Source: Fragum whitleyi (taxonomy: Eukaryota; Mollusca; Bivalvia; Cardiida; Cardiidae). From it: a DNA stretch of 64,000 nt. The notes beneath the pieces were generated by a model. The model was not told where the DNA came from. It searched no databases and saw nothing but the letters and a program-made list of their open reading frames with translations. The translations under genes and the position numbers were made by a program. Positions within the stretch are counted from its first letter, which is position 1. Each line of letters starts with the position of its first letter. Where the stretch lies: NCBI GenBank assembly GCA_948146395.1, contig OX411552.1, forward strand, positions 12,322,957-12,386,956. Direction: 5' to 3'. Below, piece by piece: positions 45,354 through 57,540 of this stretch.

Positions 45354-45899
45354 CTCTGTAATTAATCAAAACTGAACAACAGCAGGCACTCAATTTTGAT
45401 GAAACTTTTTAATAGACCCTCTTTGTGCACAAGAAAATTAAAGCATACTTAAAATATTGATCATAGAATTTTTTTTTTTTTTTTTTTTTTTTTTGAAAAC
45501 CAGCTCTCATTTCTATACACAAATGATAAAATTTGATCTTTGAAAAATTTGTTTCAACATACTACAACAGCCAAGCAGATGGTGATTGGGGTGTTTGTGT
45601 GTAAGTATGTGTTTAGTTGGGAAGGAGGGGAAGAAAAGGGGGAGTAAGAGAATAGAAAATAAATAAATGTACAGAATATATTGCTTGAGCAACCATGCTA
45701 TCAAGCGCCCACTTGTATGAAGTTAGCAACTGAAAAAGTCCCTTCACTTTAATCAAAAATCTTTGAAAAAGTGGATATCCTTAACTGAAAATTGTTTCCA
45801 ATTGAATCTTATGATGTTGGAACCCATTAGAATCCGAGGGCAATTCTCATGGATTCGAACATCATAGGATTCAGTAAGAATAATGCTACAATCTATAAA
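45354..45899. other. Unassigned intron sequence with T26 run
   Basis: Contains a homopolymer of 26 T at 45469-45494, and GATTGGGGTGTTTGTGTGTAAG further right. At 45800-45860 there is a weak palindromic stretch, ATTGAATCTTATGATGTTGG / CATCATAGGATTCAGT. No gene is recognised. Confidence 0.4.
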
Positions 45900-46312
45900 A
45901 TGTTATCAAAATGACCAGTCTTACTTATCGTGAAATGATGTATTAAGCTTCCGTTCCTGATGGGCAATACTTATGGCCTCTACAGTGTTAACACTAAAAT
46001 TGTTGCTGCCAGATGTTGGACAACACTCACTGCACAACAGACATTAAACTAGACTGTCACAAGACAGACTTATACCCTCCTACAAGTGCTTGTCTTCAAT
46101 GAAAAGCTTTTTTTTCCATCAAAGGGCCATAACTCTGTCAAAATTTAATGGGGTGTAATCGAAAAATCACTTGCAAATCTCTGCCTGATACTGATTATAT
46201 TTGTAAAGTTTCAATGATATCTGCCTTTTAGTTGCTGAGAAAACTTCGGGACCAAAAAAGCTGCAGATGGATGGACAACCCATTGTAAGTGACGCCTTTA
46301 TACCTTCCAAAA

Positions 46313-46350
<38 letters not shown>

Positions 46351-46424
46351 GGGGGGGGGGGGGGTATAATGATCACAAAAGCTCTTTTTTAAGCATGTTG
46401 AGCATGTTGTGCTCAAGTGAGCTT
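45900..46424 (+). mobile_element. Family B tail region with nested I-like element
   Basis: TTATGGCCTCTACAGTGTTAAC and a reduced microsatellite (TGGACAACACTCACTGCAC) are followed, after an I-like insertion (46059-46370), by the B tail: ATCACAAAAGCTC...TGAGCATGTTGTGCTCAAG and TGAGCTTAAC. The I-like insertion has the head CTAGACTGTCACAAGACAG and TATACCCTCC, and ends with T30 (46320-46349), G15 (46350-46364) and TATAAT. Confidence 0.65.
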
Positions 46425-46725
46425 AACAACTTTTCTTGTTATTTTTCTCAATGAGGGATGCTAGGTATGTAACATTATCAAATATTAAAAAGACTTTCCT
46501 TTGTGAAAATGTATTGCATACATGTGATATCTCCCTGGGCACTCAAAGGACGATTTAGACATTTTGTCTCTGGAGATTAAGTCTAAAATAGGGAGATTTT
46601 TGCCAGCCCGTTGAGACCAAAATAGACCTTTTTTGCCATGTGCATCTTGACCAAAAATTCATTACCCTGCATAAATGTGTTGTTTATATTTTTAGTTTAG
46701 TTTTTTTTTTGAGACAACCAAAGGT

Positions 46726-46920
46726 TTCACAATAGCCTTGGTGTCATCGTTGTTTTCATCGTCGTTGTTGCTCTTTTGATAGTGAAAATGTGTGCCAAGT
46801 TTCAAGTGAATGCCTTTAGTAGAATCAGAGATATCACAAATGTCATTTTTTCAACAACAACAATGACACCACCAAGGCTATAGCAATACCTCTGCTCTTC
46901 TGTGAAAAAAGCAGAGCTAA
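46726..46920 (+). mobile_element. Family E fragment framed by an inverted repeat, with E tail
   Basis: ATAGCCTTGGTGTCATCGTTG (46736-) and CAACAATGACACCACCAAGGCTAT (to ~46883) are inverted copies around one E monomer (AAGTTTCAAGTGAATGCC). The tail CTCTGCTCTTCTGTGAAAA, AAGCAGAGCTAA follows (stem CTCTGC/GCAGAG). Confidence 0.6.
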
Positions 46921-47540
46921 CAAGAGCACCACCAACAGGTGCCTACGCTCGGCTATGACAAAACCTAATGGATGGTTAAACTAAATAGAAAAAGGATTAT
47001 AATTTGTGGAAATTGCTTCTAGAGTTATCCCCCTTGATAGACACTTTTGGTGGTGAAAATGCGTGCCAAGTTTCAAGTGAATGCCTTCAGTAGAACCAGA
47101 GATATCACTTTTTGCATTTTTTTTTTCACAAATTTGAACTCAAAAAATGACCTTGACCTTGACTGAAGACCTTGACCTTGGCATCAACAAAAAGGGCTTA
47201 TCCCAGGCAAATATAATGTGAAATATGAAGGACCTATCACTTTCCATTTAAAGGTTATCACAAATTGTCAAAGTCTTTTTGCATTTTTTCACAAATTTGA
47301 GCTTGAAAAATCACCTTGACCTTGACTAATAACCTTGAACTTGATTCCAACAGAAAGTGCTTGTCCCAGGCAATCATCATGTGAAATATGAAGGCCCTAT
47401 CACTTAACATTCAAAGTTATTGCAAAATGTCAGAGTGTTTGCCTTTTTTATCATGAATGTGACCTTGAAAAATGACCTTGACCTTGGTACCAACAGAAAG
47501 TGCTTGCCCCAGGCAAATACATGTGAAATATAAAGGTCTA
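46921..47540 (+). mobile_element. Family E element, head and core
   Basis: Head CAAGAGCACCACCAACAGGTG (stem CACC/GGTG). Monomers have AAGTTTCAAGTGAATGCC, ACCAGAGATATCAC, repeated TGACCTTGACCTTGACTGA and ACCAACAGAAAGTGCTTG. No tail is present. It abuts the tail of the previous E copy. Confidence 0.65.
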
Positions 47541-48125
47541 AAAATCTAGTGGCTTATTGGAATGGGATATTATAATAATTGGGAAATATCTCAATTACTT
47601 TTGATTATTCAAAATCAGTGATAAATCCAACGTCCTAAAAACATCAGCATCCCAATGCACTTACAGAATTTCATATTTTATTTTAAAGTAATACTGGGTA
47701 ATGAGTGCTTGGAATCAGGTACCACATCCCAAGGAATATTTTTAACCCACTTTAGATCTAGTAATGATTGAGATTGACGGATAGTAAAGTGATTTCTGGC
47801 GCGGGGATTACAGAAGGTTAATAAATAGTTACCTTCTTTACAGTGTGGAGGGTGATATGAACAGTAGCACCCATTCGTCAGAAACAGTTGATTTACCCTA
47901 TGTTAAACGATGACACTTCAAAACATATTATCCAGGCTTTACCCGATATCAGATTTTTAAACACACGATTTGATCCCTTGGACTGGCAATTTTGCATTTT
48001 TGACTCTTGATTTCTTCCATGTTAAGATTTTTTGTGTCGAGAGAATGGTCTCCCAATCAGGAGAGCAAAGGTGGAGTAAAATATCTGGAGAAAACGCTGA
48101 GACAGGAAAATATCAGATGTATGGT
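47541..48125. other. Unassigned intron sequence
   Basis: Single-copy DNA. It contains a minus-strand ATG segment ending in AAG|GTAACT (47874-47833), considered and set aside as an alternative first exon of OXA1L. Confidence 0.4.
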
Positions 48126-48317
48126 CATAGCTACAGAAAAAGGGGGTATTTTGGATTTCAAATTGGATTATTTCAACTATGCCTGCACAAATCCTATTTT
48201 GTGGGTACTCATTAGAATTGTCTCATCAAGACAATTCAAATGAGTACCCACAATATAGGGTTTCAATTAGAAATAAAGATTTAAGAATCGCATTACCCCC
48301 TCTTATCTGTACCTCTG
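48126..48317. mobile_element. Foldback/hAT-like MITE, copy 2 (inverted)
   Basis: Reverse complement of the element at 8550-8732. A near-perfect hairpin at 48200-48252 has TGTGGGTACTCATT and AATTGTC pairing across the loop TCATCAA with GACAATT and AATGAGTACCCACA. Ends CATAGCTACAG and the reverse complement of CTGTACCTCTG. TATGGT occurs on both sides, shifted by two bases, so the duplication is not secure. Confidence 0.6.
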
Positions 48318-48561
48318 TATGGTTATGGTAAATACATGTCAGCTATTTTAATAGTAGACAGTGGGACCAGTCTGGATAAATTCACAATATTGGCAAATTT
48401 TAATATTTGTGGTGATTATTTGGTTTAATTTGGCAATATTCAAATAATATGGCAACTCCATTCACCCAGAATAGGTCATTTATTCTATCTATCTAAATAT
48501 ATCATCAAAACACATATTTTGACGCTAACCTATTTTGACGCTAACCTATTCTGACACTAAC

Positions 48562-49567
48562 CAGTTAAACTTCGGTAGCTCGAACACCTCGGGGACTTGA
48601 TAATTTGTTCGAGAGATCGGTTGTTCGACCAATCCAAAAAATAATAAAAGTACCAGAAGATGGGAATGCGCCAGATCCGGTAACACATCGTATCCGAATA
48701 TACGTATACTTATTTGGTTCTTCAAATTTACTTTTTAATTCACTGTTTTTGGGGTTTTTTTCTAGGTTTCGAACGATTGATCCACGGGATTTGTGTGTTA
48801 AAATGAATAAAATAAAAAAAAAAATGATGAAATAACTTTCGACTAAAGAGTCTTATTGTTGCATTCCCTTTGTTTACAAAAAAGTCGCTTCCGTATTATT
48901 ATTCCTGTTACGTACGCGGCCTCAATTGCAAGTGAAAAAAATAATTAAAGTCAAATTTAAACACCGTTCAAATGTTGAACCTTAAACGTTTTCGAGTATA
49001 TAAATTTACGTCAGTCTTTGAGAAAATATAGATCCATCAAAATTTAAAACCCAAAATGCTTCACGAGTTAATCGTTCGGTCCCATCTTGTCATACTTTCA
49101 AGCAGACGTTACGTGGCTGTATGTTTTTGACATCGCTAAATTAACTAGTCGCCGAAATATCAATAAGAGACAATATATAGTAAAGAATGTAAAAAGCAGG
49201 TGGCCAATCAACAAGTTAATTCAATTAAATAAAAGTGTATTTTTCATGGAATGTGTAATTATGACACACGGTGCATTATTGACAATAAGGTGTCAAAGGA
49301 TTACGAGTTGAAAAGTGTGAAAATCACCATAATATGACATCTTGTTATTAGCGATGGACCCTTTGTTCGAATTTTTCTAGGTGAAATATTAAGCATTTTT
49401 AACTCCCGGACTGAAGAATGTGTTCGAGAGTTCGACCGGCCTGGTGTACGAGTTTTCCGAGGTCGAACACTATGAATTATGAGCGAATTCTGCCGGGACT
49501 GAGATCCTTGTTCGAATTTTCCCTAGTGTTCGAGATTACCCCTGTTCGAGAGACCGAAGTTTGACTG
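48562..49567. mobile_element. pogo/Tigger-like element, ~1 kb, non-autonomous
   Basis: Ends CAGTTAAACTTCGGTAGCTC and the reverse complement of GAGAGACCGAAGTTTGACTG match at most positions, and inner TTCGAACA motifs recur. The right flank starts with TA within a repeated phrase TATTTTGACGCTAACC (48518-48560); the left TA is lost. The interior has no DDE transposase frame. Similar CAGT ends at 10399 point to the same superfamily. Confidence 0.7.
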
Positions 49568-51159
49568 TATTTTGATGCTAACCTATTTTGAAGCCTAATT
49601 ATTTTAATCTCTCTAGTATGAGATTTTTTCCAATTAACTTTAATATTGTCCATAATTGTTTATCAATATTTCTTCCATCATTAAGCCATGGAATTGTGAT
49701 AATTAGGAATGGTAAATAATGTCACATCGAGTTTTATTTTGTTTTATCTTGTTTACTTGAAAAAACTTAATGTCTTTTTTTTCAACTTCAAATGTCCACA
49801 ACTAAGCAAGAAAATGGTTATAAAATAATCAATATAGTTCATGATTTTGAGCCGCATGGTACCAAATTAACAATATGTAGTAACTACCTCCTGAACAAAA
49901 TTGAAATAAAAACTTTTAAAAAATATTTGTCTAAAGGGTCCTACTTGCTATATGAAATAGACAAGCTGTGGCTTTATAGCTTTCTAACTATTCATTATAT
50001 GTAATTGTAATTTGTTTAATAAACCATTGTACTTCATAATAAATTTGTGTTAAACACATCTTCTGCTACTGTTATCAATATTTCTTGGCTATTTAAAAAG
50101 TGTCTGTTTTATTTTTCATTCACATGTTAAGCAGAGGGGTAAACCTGTATATTCATTTTATTTTACCCCTCTCTATATGAAAATTTGCAATATAAAAAAA
50201 TATCATGTTACTTATACTTGAGCAAAGAAATTTATATACCAAAGTGAAATATCAAAAGATAATAGTTTCAACTTGGTATTTCATTCGGAATAAAAAAAAT
50301 AAAGAGCTTTCATCTACTACTAGGGCGTCAAAATAAGTGTCAGTGTCTGTCAAATAAATTCCATTCCTAAGGGATGGGGGTTTTAAGTTTCACTTTCCAG
50401 GAACACAGACAAAAAGTATATTTTTTTCAGTGATCTAAAGGCGGAATAAAATAGTATTAATATATTTTCTTTTCCCATTGAGAATTTCTTATTTCTTTCT
50501 TATGGGCATCAAAACTGGTGTCTCAATATACTGCTTAACTTCCCTTTCTGGTATTATCCCCGATTTCTATATATCTGTTCATGTCTTCTTTGCTGTCCCT
50601 ACAATTTGAGTATTAATTGCAGGGTGTGAAACCTCATTACATAATCAAACAAAAATTTAACCAGATGTTTACATTCTTACTAGTACATGCAGCTGGGAAA
50701 GGAGGATAATTAGGTCATTAGAAGGTGCATTATGGGTATTTTTTGTCAGCTGCAAGAATTTTGTATGAAACTATCCATTCATGGCTTATTTTTTTGGTAG
50801 TGTGTTTTAAATGGTTAAACTTACTTAAATGCAAAAAATATTTTTGTGTTGAAGCTTTCTCAGATATGCATTATGCTTTGCTTAGTTAGTGCAGTAAGGA
50901 TGTGACCAAATTAACAGCACGCAGCTAGCTCAAATTATCAATGATGTGACAGAGAACGGATTTTAGGAAAAAAGGGGGCCACAGATTTTTGAGTACGGAG
51001 AGTTTAAATTCTCCGATTTCAGAAGAAAAAATGTCCAAGCCGCCAAAAAAGTCGGATCACTGCTTTCGGAAAGACACTACAAATCGCAATGAAAAATGCT
51101 GAGATATATCAGAATATCACCAAAAATAAGAATGATCAAATACTGGAGCCTGCTCGAAA
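49568..51159. other. Unassigned, AT-rich, apparently single-copy DNA
   Basis: No exon with convincing homology, no RNA gene and no terminal repeats were found in these 1.6 kb. A short open segment at 49792 resembles no family I know. Confidence 0.4.
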
Positions 51160-51243
51160 GGTGTCCAATCAACTCAGCCTGTTAAAAACTCAGCCCACGT
51201 AAACTCGGCTTGTGTAAAACTCCGCCTGTTAACTCGGCCTGTA
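51160..51243. mobile_element. Solo end of the ACTCGGCCC Mutator-like family
   Basis: GGTGTCCAATCAACTCAGCC followed by further AACTCAGCCC, AACTCGGC and AACTCGGCC units. This repeats the plan of the 60048-62490 element's ends. No matching right end is visible nearby. Confidence 0.5.
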
Positions 51244-51296
51244 TATAAGTTATATAAAGCCTAGTAAATGGGTGTACTGGCATACTTATCAGATAG

Positions 51297-51525
51297 TTAA
51301 TCCTTTCCTGTTTTACAAAATTTTGGACCTGTCCAAATTCAAAGGTTTTGCAGACGAAAATTTTAAGTGAAATTAATTTGAAAAATAACCATTCAGTAGG
51401 GTAGAAAATAGTGTGGAAAAAGAAGAAATTGCTTGTCAGAAGCAATTTCTTCTTTTTTCACAATGTTTTTTCAATCATAAAATCACAGGCACGTAAAAAG
51501 CAGGGATTAAACAGCAAAGGGTTAA
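51297..51525. mobile_element. piggyBac-like MITE, copy 2
   Basis: Flanked by TTAA on both sides (51297-51300 and 51522-51525). Ends TCCTTTCCTGTTTTA and the reverse complement of TTAAACAGCAAAGGG. The central stem-loop GAAATTGCTT-GTCAG-AAGCAATTTC is conserved with copy 1 at 1311. Confidence 0.8.
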
Positions 51526-51989
51526 TCAATATGTTAAGTTTGAATTCGACAATTGATGTGTATCACCAATGATCTTAATATTTAATACACTGTAACACAA
51601 ATAATTAGTCATATTCTTTTGTTCTCAGAAAGAAAATCTAATTTGAAAGATGAATTCAAAGAAAAGGTGAATTAAATATTAAAGTAGATCTATATCTATT
51701 TTTATTTCAAATTTACGCTGTAAAAGCCATATAACAGTAAAATCTGATTAGTCTTAAAGATTTCCCCCCCCCCCCCCCCCCCCCCCCCCGTAAAATTATT
51801 TTATTAAGAAAACTTTTTAAAGAGTTGTAATTAATCTAAAATAAGGATATACGGGTCCAAAAATTATTTACATTGCATCATTATACATGTTCCTATATAA
51901 TATATATACAGTAACCTGCCAGTTATACCCCAAAGGGGAGTTAGGCAGTATAGGAGAGTTGATTGTTATTGTTTATATTGAGAATTTCT
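51526..51989. other. Unassigned sequence with C26 run
   Basis: A homopolymer of 26 C lies at 51764-51789. The rest is AT-rich and unassigned. Confidence 0.5.
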
Positions 51990-52001
51990 CGCGCATGCGC
52001 A
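51990..52001. promoter_or_regulatory. NRF1-like palindrome
   Basis: CGCGCATGCGCA is a perfect match to the core of nuclear respiratory factor 1 sites. In animals NRF1 often controls nuclear genes for mitochondria, which would suit OXA1L. Here it would lie in the first intron if the exon at 59641 is right, or mark an alternative promoter. A single motif is weak evidence. Confidence 0.3.
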
Positions 52002-52699
52002 TTACTGGTAGGCAAAAGGAGTCAGATCTCTATGCGAGATGACAATTAAAACTCAATCAAAATCAGCCATTTATTTAGATTTAAGACAAAAAGAAAATTA
52101 AATATTATTGTATGAATGTTTCCTGTAAATGATCATACGACATTTAAATAGTTTTTTAATTAACTCGCAATAGCCCTTTATAAGTTTTCCGAGATAAGTC
52201 TATTTTGTCTGACTTATTGAACAATGTAGCCATCGACAATGGATCTTTTAGCTGCTTAGAATAAGTATTTTGTCTCCTTAAAGGTCAAATGAAAAGCTCT
52301 TTTGACCTTACATAAATACAGAGATGTATTAAAATAATCTGATGCGATATTCAAAATGAAAAAAATATATACGATAATGGTAAAATCGACGATTTTCTCT
52401 TATCACACCTGTAGCCTGCTATTGAAACTGACCTGTGACGTCATTGTAGTTATGAATGTATTGACGGAATAAGCAGATCATATAAAGTTACAGAATTTCG
52501 TTCGACTTATCACAGATTTTTCATAAATTTGTCGTAAAAACGATTGTCTGTAAGATGTTGCGGCAAGATGGAAGGATCTAATTCATTTTAAATGTCTGGA
52601 TGTAGCATTATTAATAGTATTAATTATCCTAATTAAATAGGATAAATCGGGATTAAATCGGGACCCGAAACATTTACTATACACAGAGACATAGAAATT

Positions 52700-52880
52700 T
52701 CTTTCGGTGTACTGATTGGTTAATCTTGCGATTGAATTGTCCGATAACCACGCCCCGTCAAAAGGTAATGAACCAATTAAACGCCTTTTGAAAATACTGG
52801 TGAACTGATTGGGTAAAATTTTGTCAAGTGTCAATTATTATCATGTATATCATTGGAAAACCACGCCCCGTCAATAAACC
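52700..52880. promoter_or_regulatory. Two diverged copies of a CCAAT/CACGCCCC module
   Basis: CTGATTGG followed by ACCACGCCCCGTCAA occurs twice (near 52711-52761 and 52805-52874), ~113 bp apart. ATTGG is an inverted CCAAT box and CCACGCCCC a GC/KLF-type box. It could be a promoter or a tandemly duplicated repeat remnant; no transcript evidence is visible. Confidence 0.3.
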
Positions 52881-55800
52881 AAGGTTTAAACAGATGTCAT
52901 AATTGCTGTAATAAGTAAAATAACTTATTTTGGTGTTCAATGATGAAAACATTTTGTTGTTGTAAAACCAAAATATCGCACTTACAGTTTAAAACGATAT
53001 TAATGAATTTTGAAAATGTTCCCAATATTTTCGTTTACGAAAAAGGCTTGTTGAGTAGCTTCTGATCAGCTAAAACAGATGTTTCAGTACCAAATTCTAA
53101 ATTCTTCACCAAAGAACGTAAGGCTAGTGCGTAAAGAGTCCACCCTACTCAGATTGCGGACCTAGAAGGTTCGAAAATTGTCCAACTTTGTTGATTTTCT
53201 TTTACAAGAATAATTTAGCTATTTGTTTCTTCCCCTGAAATAGTTTTTTATGCGACCTCTGACTGACCTGTTCTTGAACCAATCCTTTCATCACATAATT
53301 ATTTTAATTTCATGGAGTTCCCAGTCGGTCCATTTTCGCGTGACGGGTCACATATAATGAAGCTGAAGCTTGATGAATGGTCTCTTCGAAATTTTGCTCT
53401 GAGAAATTATTTCTTGAGTTCGAAGTTAACGTATAAACTTGAACAGTACGAAAGCCGGGAAGAAATCGGTCTCTGTTATAATTTTGTCCAAGGGCGTAAA
53501 AACATGACACGCAGTACGCACAAGCGTAATAAGTAACATATTATTCGTTGAACAATATCGTCGATGATTGATAAATTATCGAATCAACGCAAGTACAGCT
53601 TTTCAAAGCTACATTTGCGACATTTTGATCACCGTCAACATTTTTATTTAGAACATTCTCTCTGGTTTGGCGCATTCTGCCTGTCTGTCCGCCTCTCTTT
53701 CTCTCTCCCTCTTTAAGTCTGTTTTTCTCTCTTTATATCTTTTTTCTTGATATAAGACATTTTACACAACATTTAAAAAGTTTTTCGATATTTACAATAT
53801 TGTGAAAACTTTTTTGTTGAAAAAAAGAGAAGAAATTTTCTTGGTGTAAAAGATATTGAACCCACTTAACACTTATTACAGCTTGTAATGGTGACCATTT
53901 TTTAATATATAGAAATGTTTTATGTGCCGAAATAAAATAAAAAGTGTATAAATTTGAAAAATGTTTCAGAAATGATTTTTAAAATAATTGGTATATTAGA
54001 AGAATTATCGGTATACAGACTAGCACACACAGAAAGCGTTCCCTTCGGTAAATAATTTGTCATGTGCGCTGTTGTGTAATCGGCAAGATGTCACAATGCT
54101 TCCAATAAACAAAACCATCCAGCTACATGTAATTTATAAAACTTTATGACTTAATTAAACACACATTTTATCCTTCAATGATTCAACTGACATGCCGCAA
54201 AAGACTAAGTTTCAACCGGCGATATACCTAGACACAACCTTCAATCGACAACGGAATACCATCAAATTTGTGTTTAATTGAATTTATTATTCTAATTATT
54301 TGTTCATGATATTCATTTGTTATATTTTTGACAAATTCAAAAAAAGTTAAAACATGGGTGAACATTTGTGGATTAAAGAAAATGGAAAAATTGTGGAAAA
54401 GTAAATTTGTACCGACAAATAATTATAGTTTGGAGGAATTTCATACCATTTAATTGTCAAAGCCCTGTTGAGGTAGGGTTTTATTCAATGTCTTGATTTA
54501 ATTATGCATAATATATTTGATTGACTTTGTAGTAATATGGTTTCGATCAACCATCAAATGTGTTATGTCAAGCCTTTTTTATGTTTTTTTTATATATATA
54601 TATCTGTATAATAAACATAAGTTGAAGCTAAATGATTGGTCACTGTGAAATATTACTCTCAATTAGTTCAAATTGGATTTCCTTCCAAAGTTTTTACCAA
54701 ATTTACGAAGTGAACAGTCTGAAAAATGCCGATTGTTATTTGTGAGAGAAAAATGTTTATTTTTAACACGATTACATCGTTACAACGGCGTGAAAACACT
54801 CTAACCACACCATAGTTTCCGACTTACATTTATCCAGACATTGTTGTTAGACTCGTGACTAGATATCTCAGATTAAGGGTTTAATGTAAACATATCTGTA
54901 GTTTCCGCTTGCTTAGGTTTAAACTGTTCTGACTGCACAAGTTGATAGCGGTATAACAATATCGAACCTTCGTGTTGTTGTTCGATAGCTGTGATAATAA
55001 CAAGCGTTCGCCTTGTTTACCTTCGAGAGGAATGCCTACAATGACGTCACATCCAGTGCGCAAGTGCGAAAATCCGTTTTCGGCCAGGTGAAAATTCCCA
55101 ATAAATCACGGTCGTTCTTTTGTAAATATTGTCCCTTTGGGTGTATGTTTTTCGACGCGGATTTTTTATACCTTTTTATTTCAATTAAACTTATCGAAAT
55201 ATATATATTTAGTTCTTGTTAGAAAAATAGCTTTTCATTTGATCTTTAAATAATGTATATCAAGAAAGAACGCAACCTGGAATCTTTGAGTAGACCTCAC
55301 CAAAAGCTTTTTAATAATAGTGTCTATCTTATATAGCCGCTTGAGTTGCGCACTTGAGCAAGGGACTCTAAGACATGTGTCCGTGGTTTAGCGCAAATAT
55401 ACTACCTTTGTAAACTTAATGTTATCTTTTTGTCAATTGTTACGTCCTTCGCATAGAAAGTAGAAAGTTATGTCTAAAACATAATAAGTACGTTTTTATG
55501 TTTTCAAAAATTCATGACTCAGTCTACAGCACTCAGGAAAGTTCTGACGAGGCTGTAGTTTCGCAGTTGTTGTTTTCCTAGTATTACAAAGTTTTGTTAG
55601 AATTTCTGTATGAAAATGAAATAACTAGGCTACAGATGGGGGTTCGTTTGAACCCTTTGAACCCCCTTTAAATCTGCCACTAGAACAAGTTAACTTTTTT
55701 ACCACTTCCCATAATATGATGGTTTTGTAAGCCAAGAACCAAATAAAAAAGTATAACTTAGATTAATCGGTTCACGGCGTTAAATATATTAAAATTTTGT

Positions 55801-56360
55801 AACTTCAGTCGATCAAGCTCTGTTGAATCCATAGTTGCGCTGTTTTCAAGGGTAAATAACAGACGAAATGGCCATACCTGTTGAATATAATAGAGGAAGG
55901 TGTAAGATGAATAAGTAAAATTCATTAACCCTTTCCCGTTACGTAATTTTACGTAGGTTTTAGATGACTTGAGTTAAATAACTTTTGGGAAAAAAGTGAC
56001 TTGTAACGTTAATTCGTTCTCTCACCGGATTTTCAGAACTTTCTACTTATTTTCTCTTCACATTTTTTTTATATTTGTTTTGAATTGTAGTTTGCGTCGT
56101 CGTAGAGCAACAGAACATCGCACATCTATTTTAATCAGGCTGTATTAGGATGTTTTTGTCGCTGTCAACGCTTTCAATTTTGACCTTATTTTTCGTCGTC
56201 TGGTCAGAGTTAAAAATGAAGATTTACAAACAAACGATCACCTTACTTCATTTTTAACAGATAAAGAAATGCTTATGCCTCAATTCTTTTCTTATTCATT
56301 TAAAATTGATTTTTTACCCTCTTATGATACATTGGGTACCGTATATAAATCAAAAGAGAA
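52881..56360. other. Unassigned, mostly single-copy DNA
   Basis: Includes TGTGACGTCATTGTAG, a perfect CRE core, read on the minus strand at 55035-55050; the same 16-mer lies on the plus strand at 52433-52448. A pyrimidine tract TCTCTTTCTCTCTCCC is at 53693-53712 and an AT run near 54590. Open segments at 53312 and 55013 have no recognised family and no clear splice partners. Confidence 0.4.
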
Positions 56361-57540
56361 CAAGAGGACCCTGAGGGCCCTGAAGTGCTCACCTGATATT
56401 TCAAGTAAATTATCATTAAGACTCCTTTCCTATGATATGGCATGAACCTTCCAATTTTCAAACAAAGCCAACTCTAGCCTCGCATAAATAAAAAGAAATT
56501 TGAAACAAGAGGACCATAATGGTCCCAGATCGCTCACCTGAGTCTCTTTTTCATTGAGACTCCTTTTCCTGTGATATGGCAAGAATCCTTCCCATTTTCA
56601 ACAGAGTTAATCCTTGTGACCTGGCAAATATTTTGACCAAGTTTCATGAAGATTGGACCATATTTGTGGCGTCTGAAGCTCTTACAAGAAAATTGTCATA
56701 AAGGCCCCTTTTCCGTGCTATGGCACGGATCCTTCCCATTTTCAAAAGAGTTCATCCTCATAACCTAACAAACATTCTGAAAAAGTTTTATGATGATTGG
56801 ACCATATTTTGTAGCTTCTAAAGTGTAAACAACAAAATTGTCAATTAGGCCCCTTTTCCTGTGATATGGCACGAATCCTTCCCATTTTCAATAGACTGCA
56901 TCCTCATGAACTTACAATGAACTTACAAACATTCTGACAAAGTTTCATGAAGATTGGACTATGTTTGTAGCTTCTAGACTGAAAACAAGAAATTTGTCAT
57001 TAAGGCCCCTTTTCCTGTGATATAGCACAGATCCTTTCCATTTTAGCAATTTTTACAAGGAACCACCCAAGAAATATTTCTGCCAAGTTTTGTTGATTTT
57101 GACTCATAAGTTTAGAAGGAGGTGGTTGTTTAAAGAAATTGTTGACAAAATTGTCATTAAGGCCCCTTTTTCCGTGTTATCACATGGATCCTTCCCATTT
57201 TCAATAGACTTCATCCTCATGAACTTACAAACATTCTGACAAAGTTTCATGAAGATTGGATTATATTTGTAGCTTCTAGATTGAAAACAAGAAATTTGTC
57301 ATTAAGGCCCCTTTTCCTGTGATATAGCACGGATCCTTACCATTTTAGCAATTTTTACAAGGCACCACCCAAGGAATTTTTCTGACAAGTTTGGTTGGTT
57401 TTGACCCTTTAGTTTAGGAGGAGATGTCGTTTAAAGAATAAGTTGACTCCATGACAGACAGACGGACAGACAGATGGACCGACGGACATTAATAGATCAC
57501 AATAGCTCCCTTGAGCACATCGTGCTCAGGTGAGCTAAAA
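56361..57540 (+). mobile_element. Family B element(s), CCCCTTTTCC core
   Basis: Head CAAGAGGACCCTGAGGGCCC at 56361 and a second head CAAGAGGACCATAATGGTCC at 56516. The core has AAGGCCCCTTTTCCTGTG, AAGTTTCATGAAGATTGGAC and CAAGGAACCACCCAAG. GACA/GACG microsatellite 57452-57487, and the tail CCTTGAGCACATCGTGCTC with AGGTGAGC. Only one tail is seen, so the first head is either a fragment or shares the tail. Confidence 0.75.

Noticed and set aside
47833..47874. Alternative first exon MGATVHITLHTVKK with donor AAG|GTAACT, in phase with the 42928 exon
   Set aside because: Possible, but the peptide is less presequence-like and the donor weaker than at 59641. Kept only as a competitor to be tested by cDNA.
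55927..56100. A third piggyBac-like MITE starting TTAACCCTTTCCCGTTACG
   Set aside because: The left end resembles the family, but no matching right end or second TTAA could be located.
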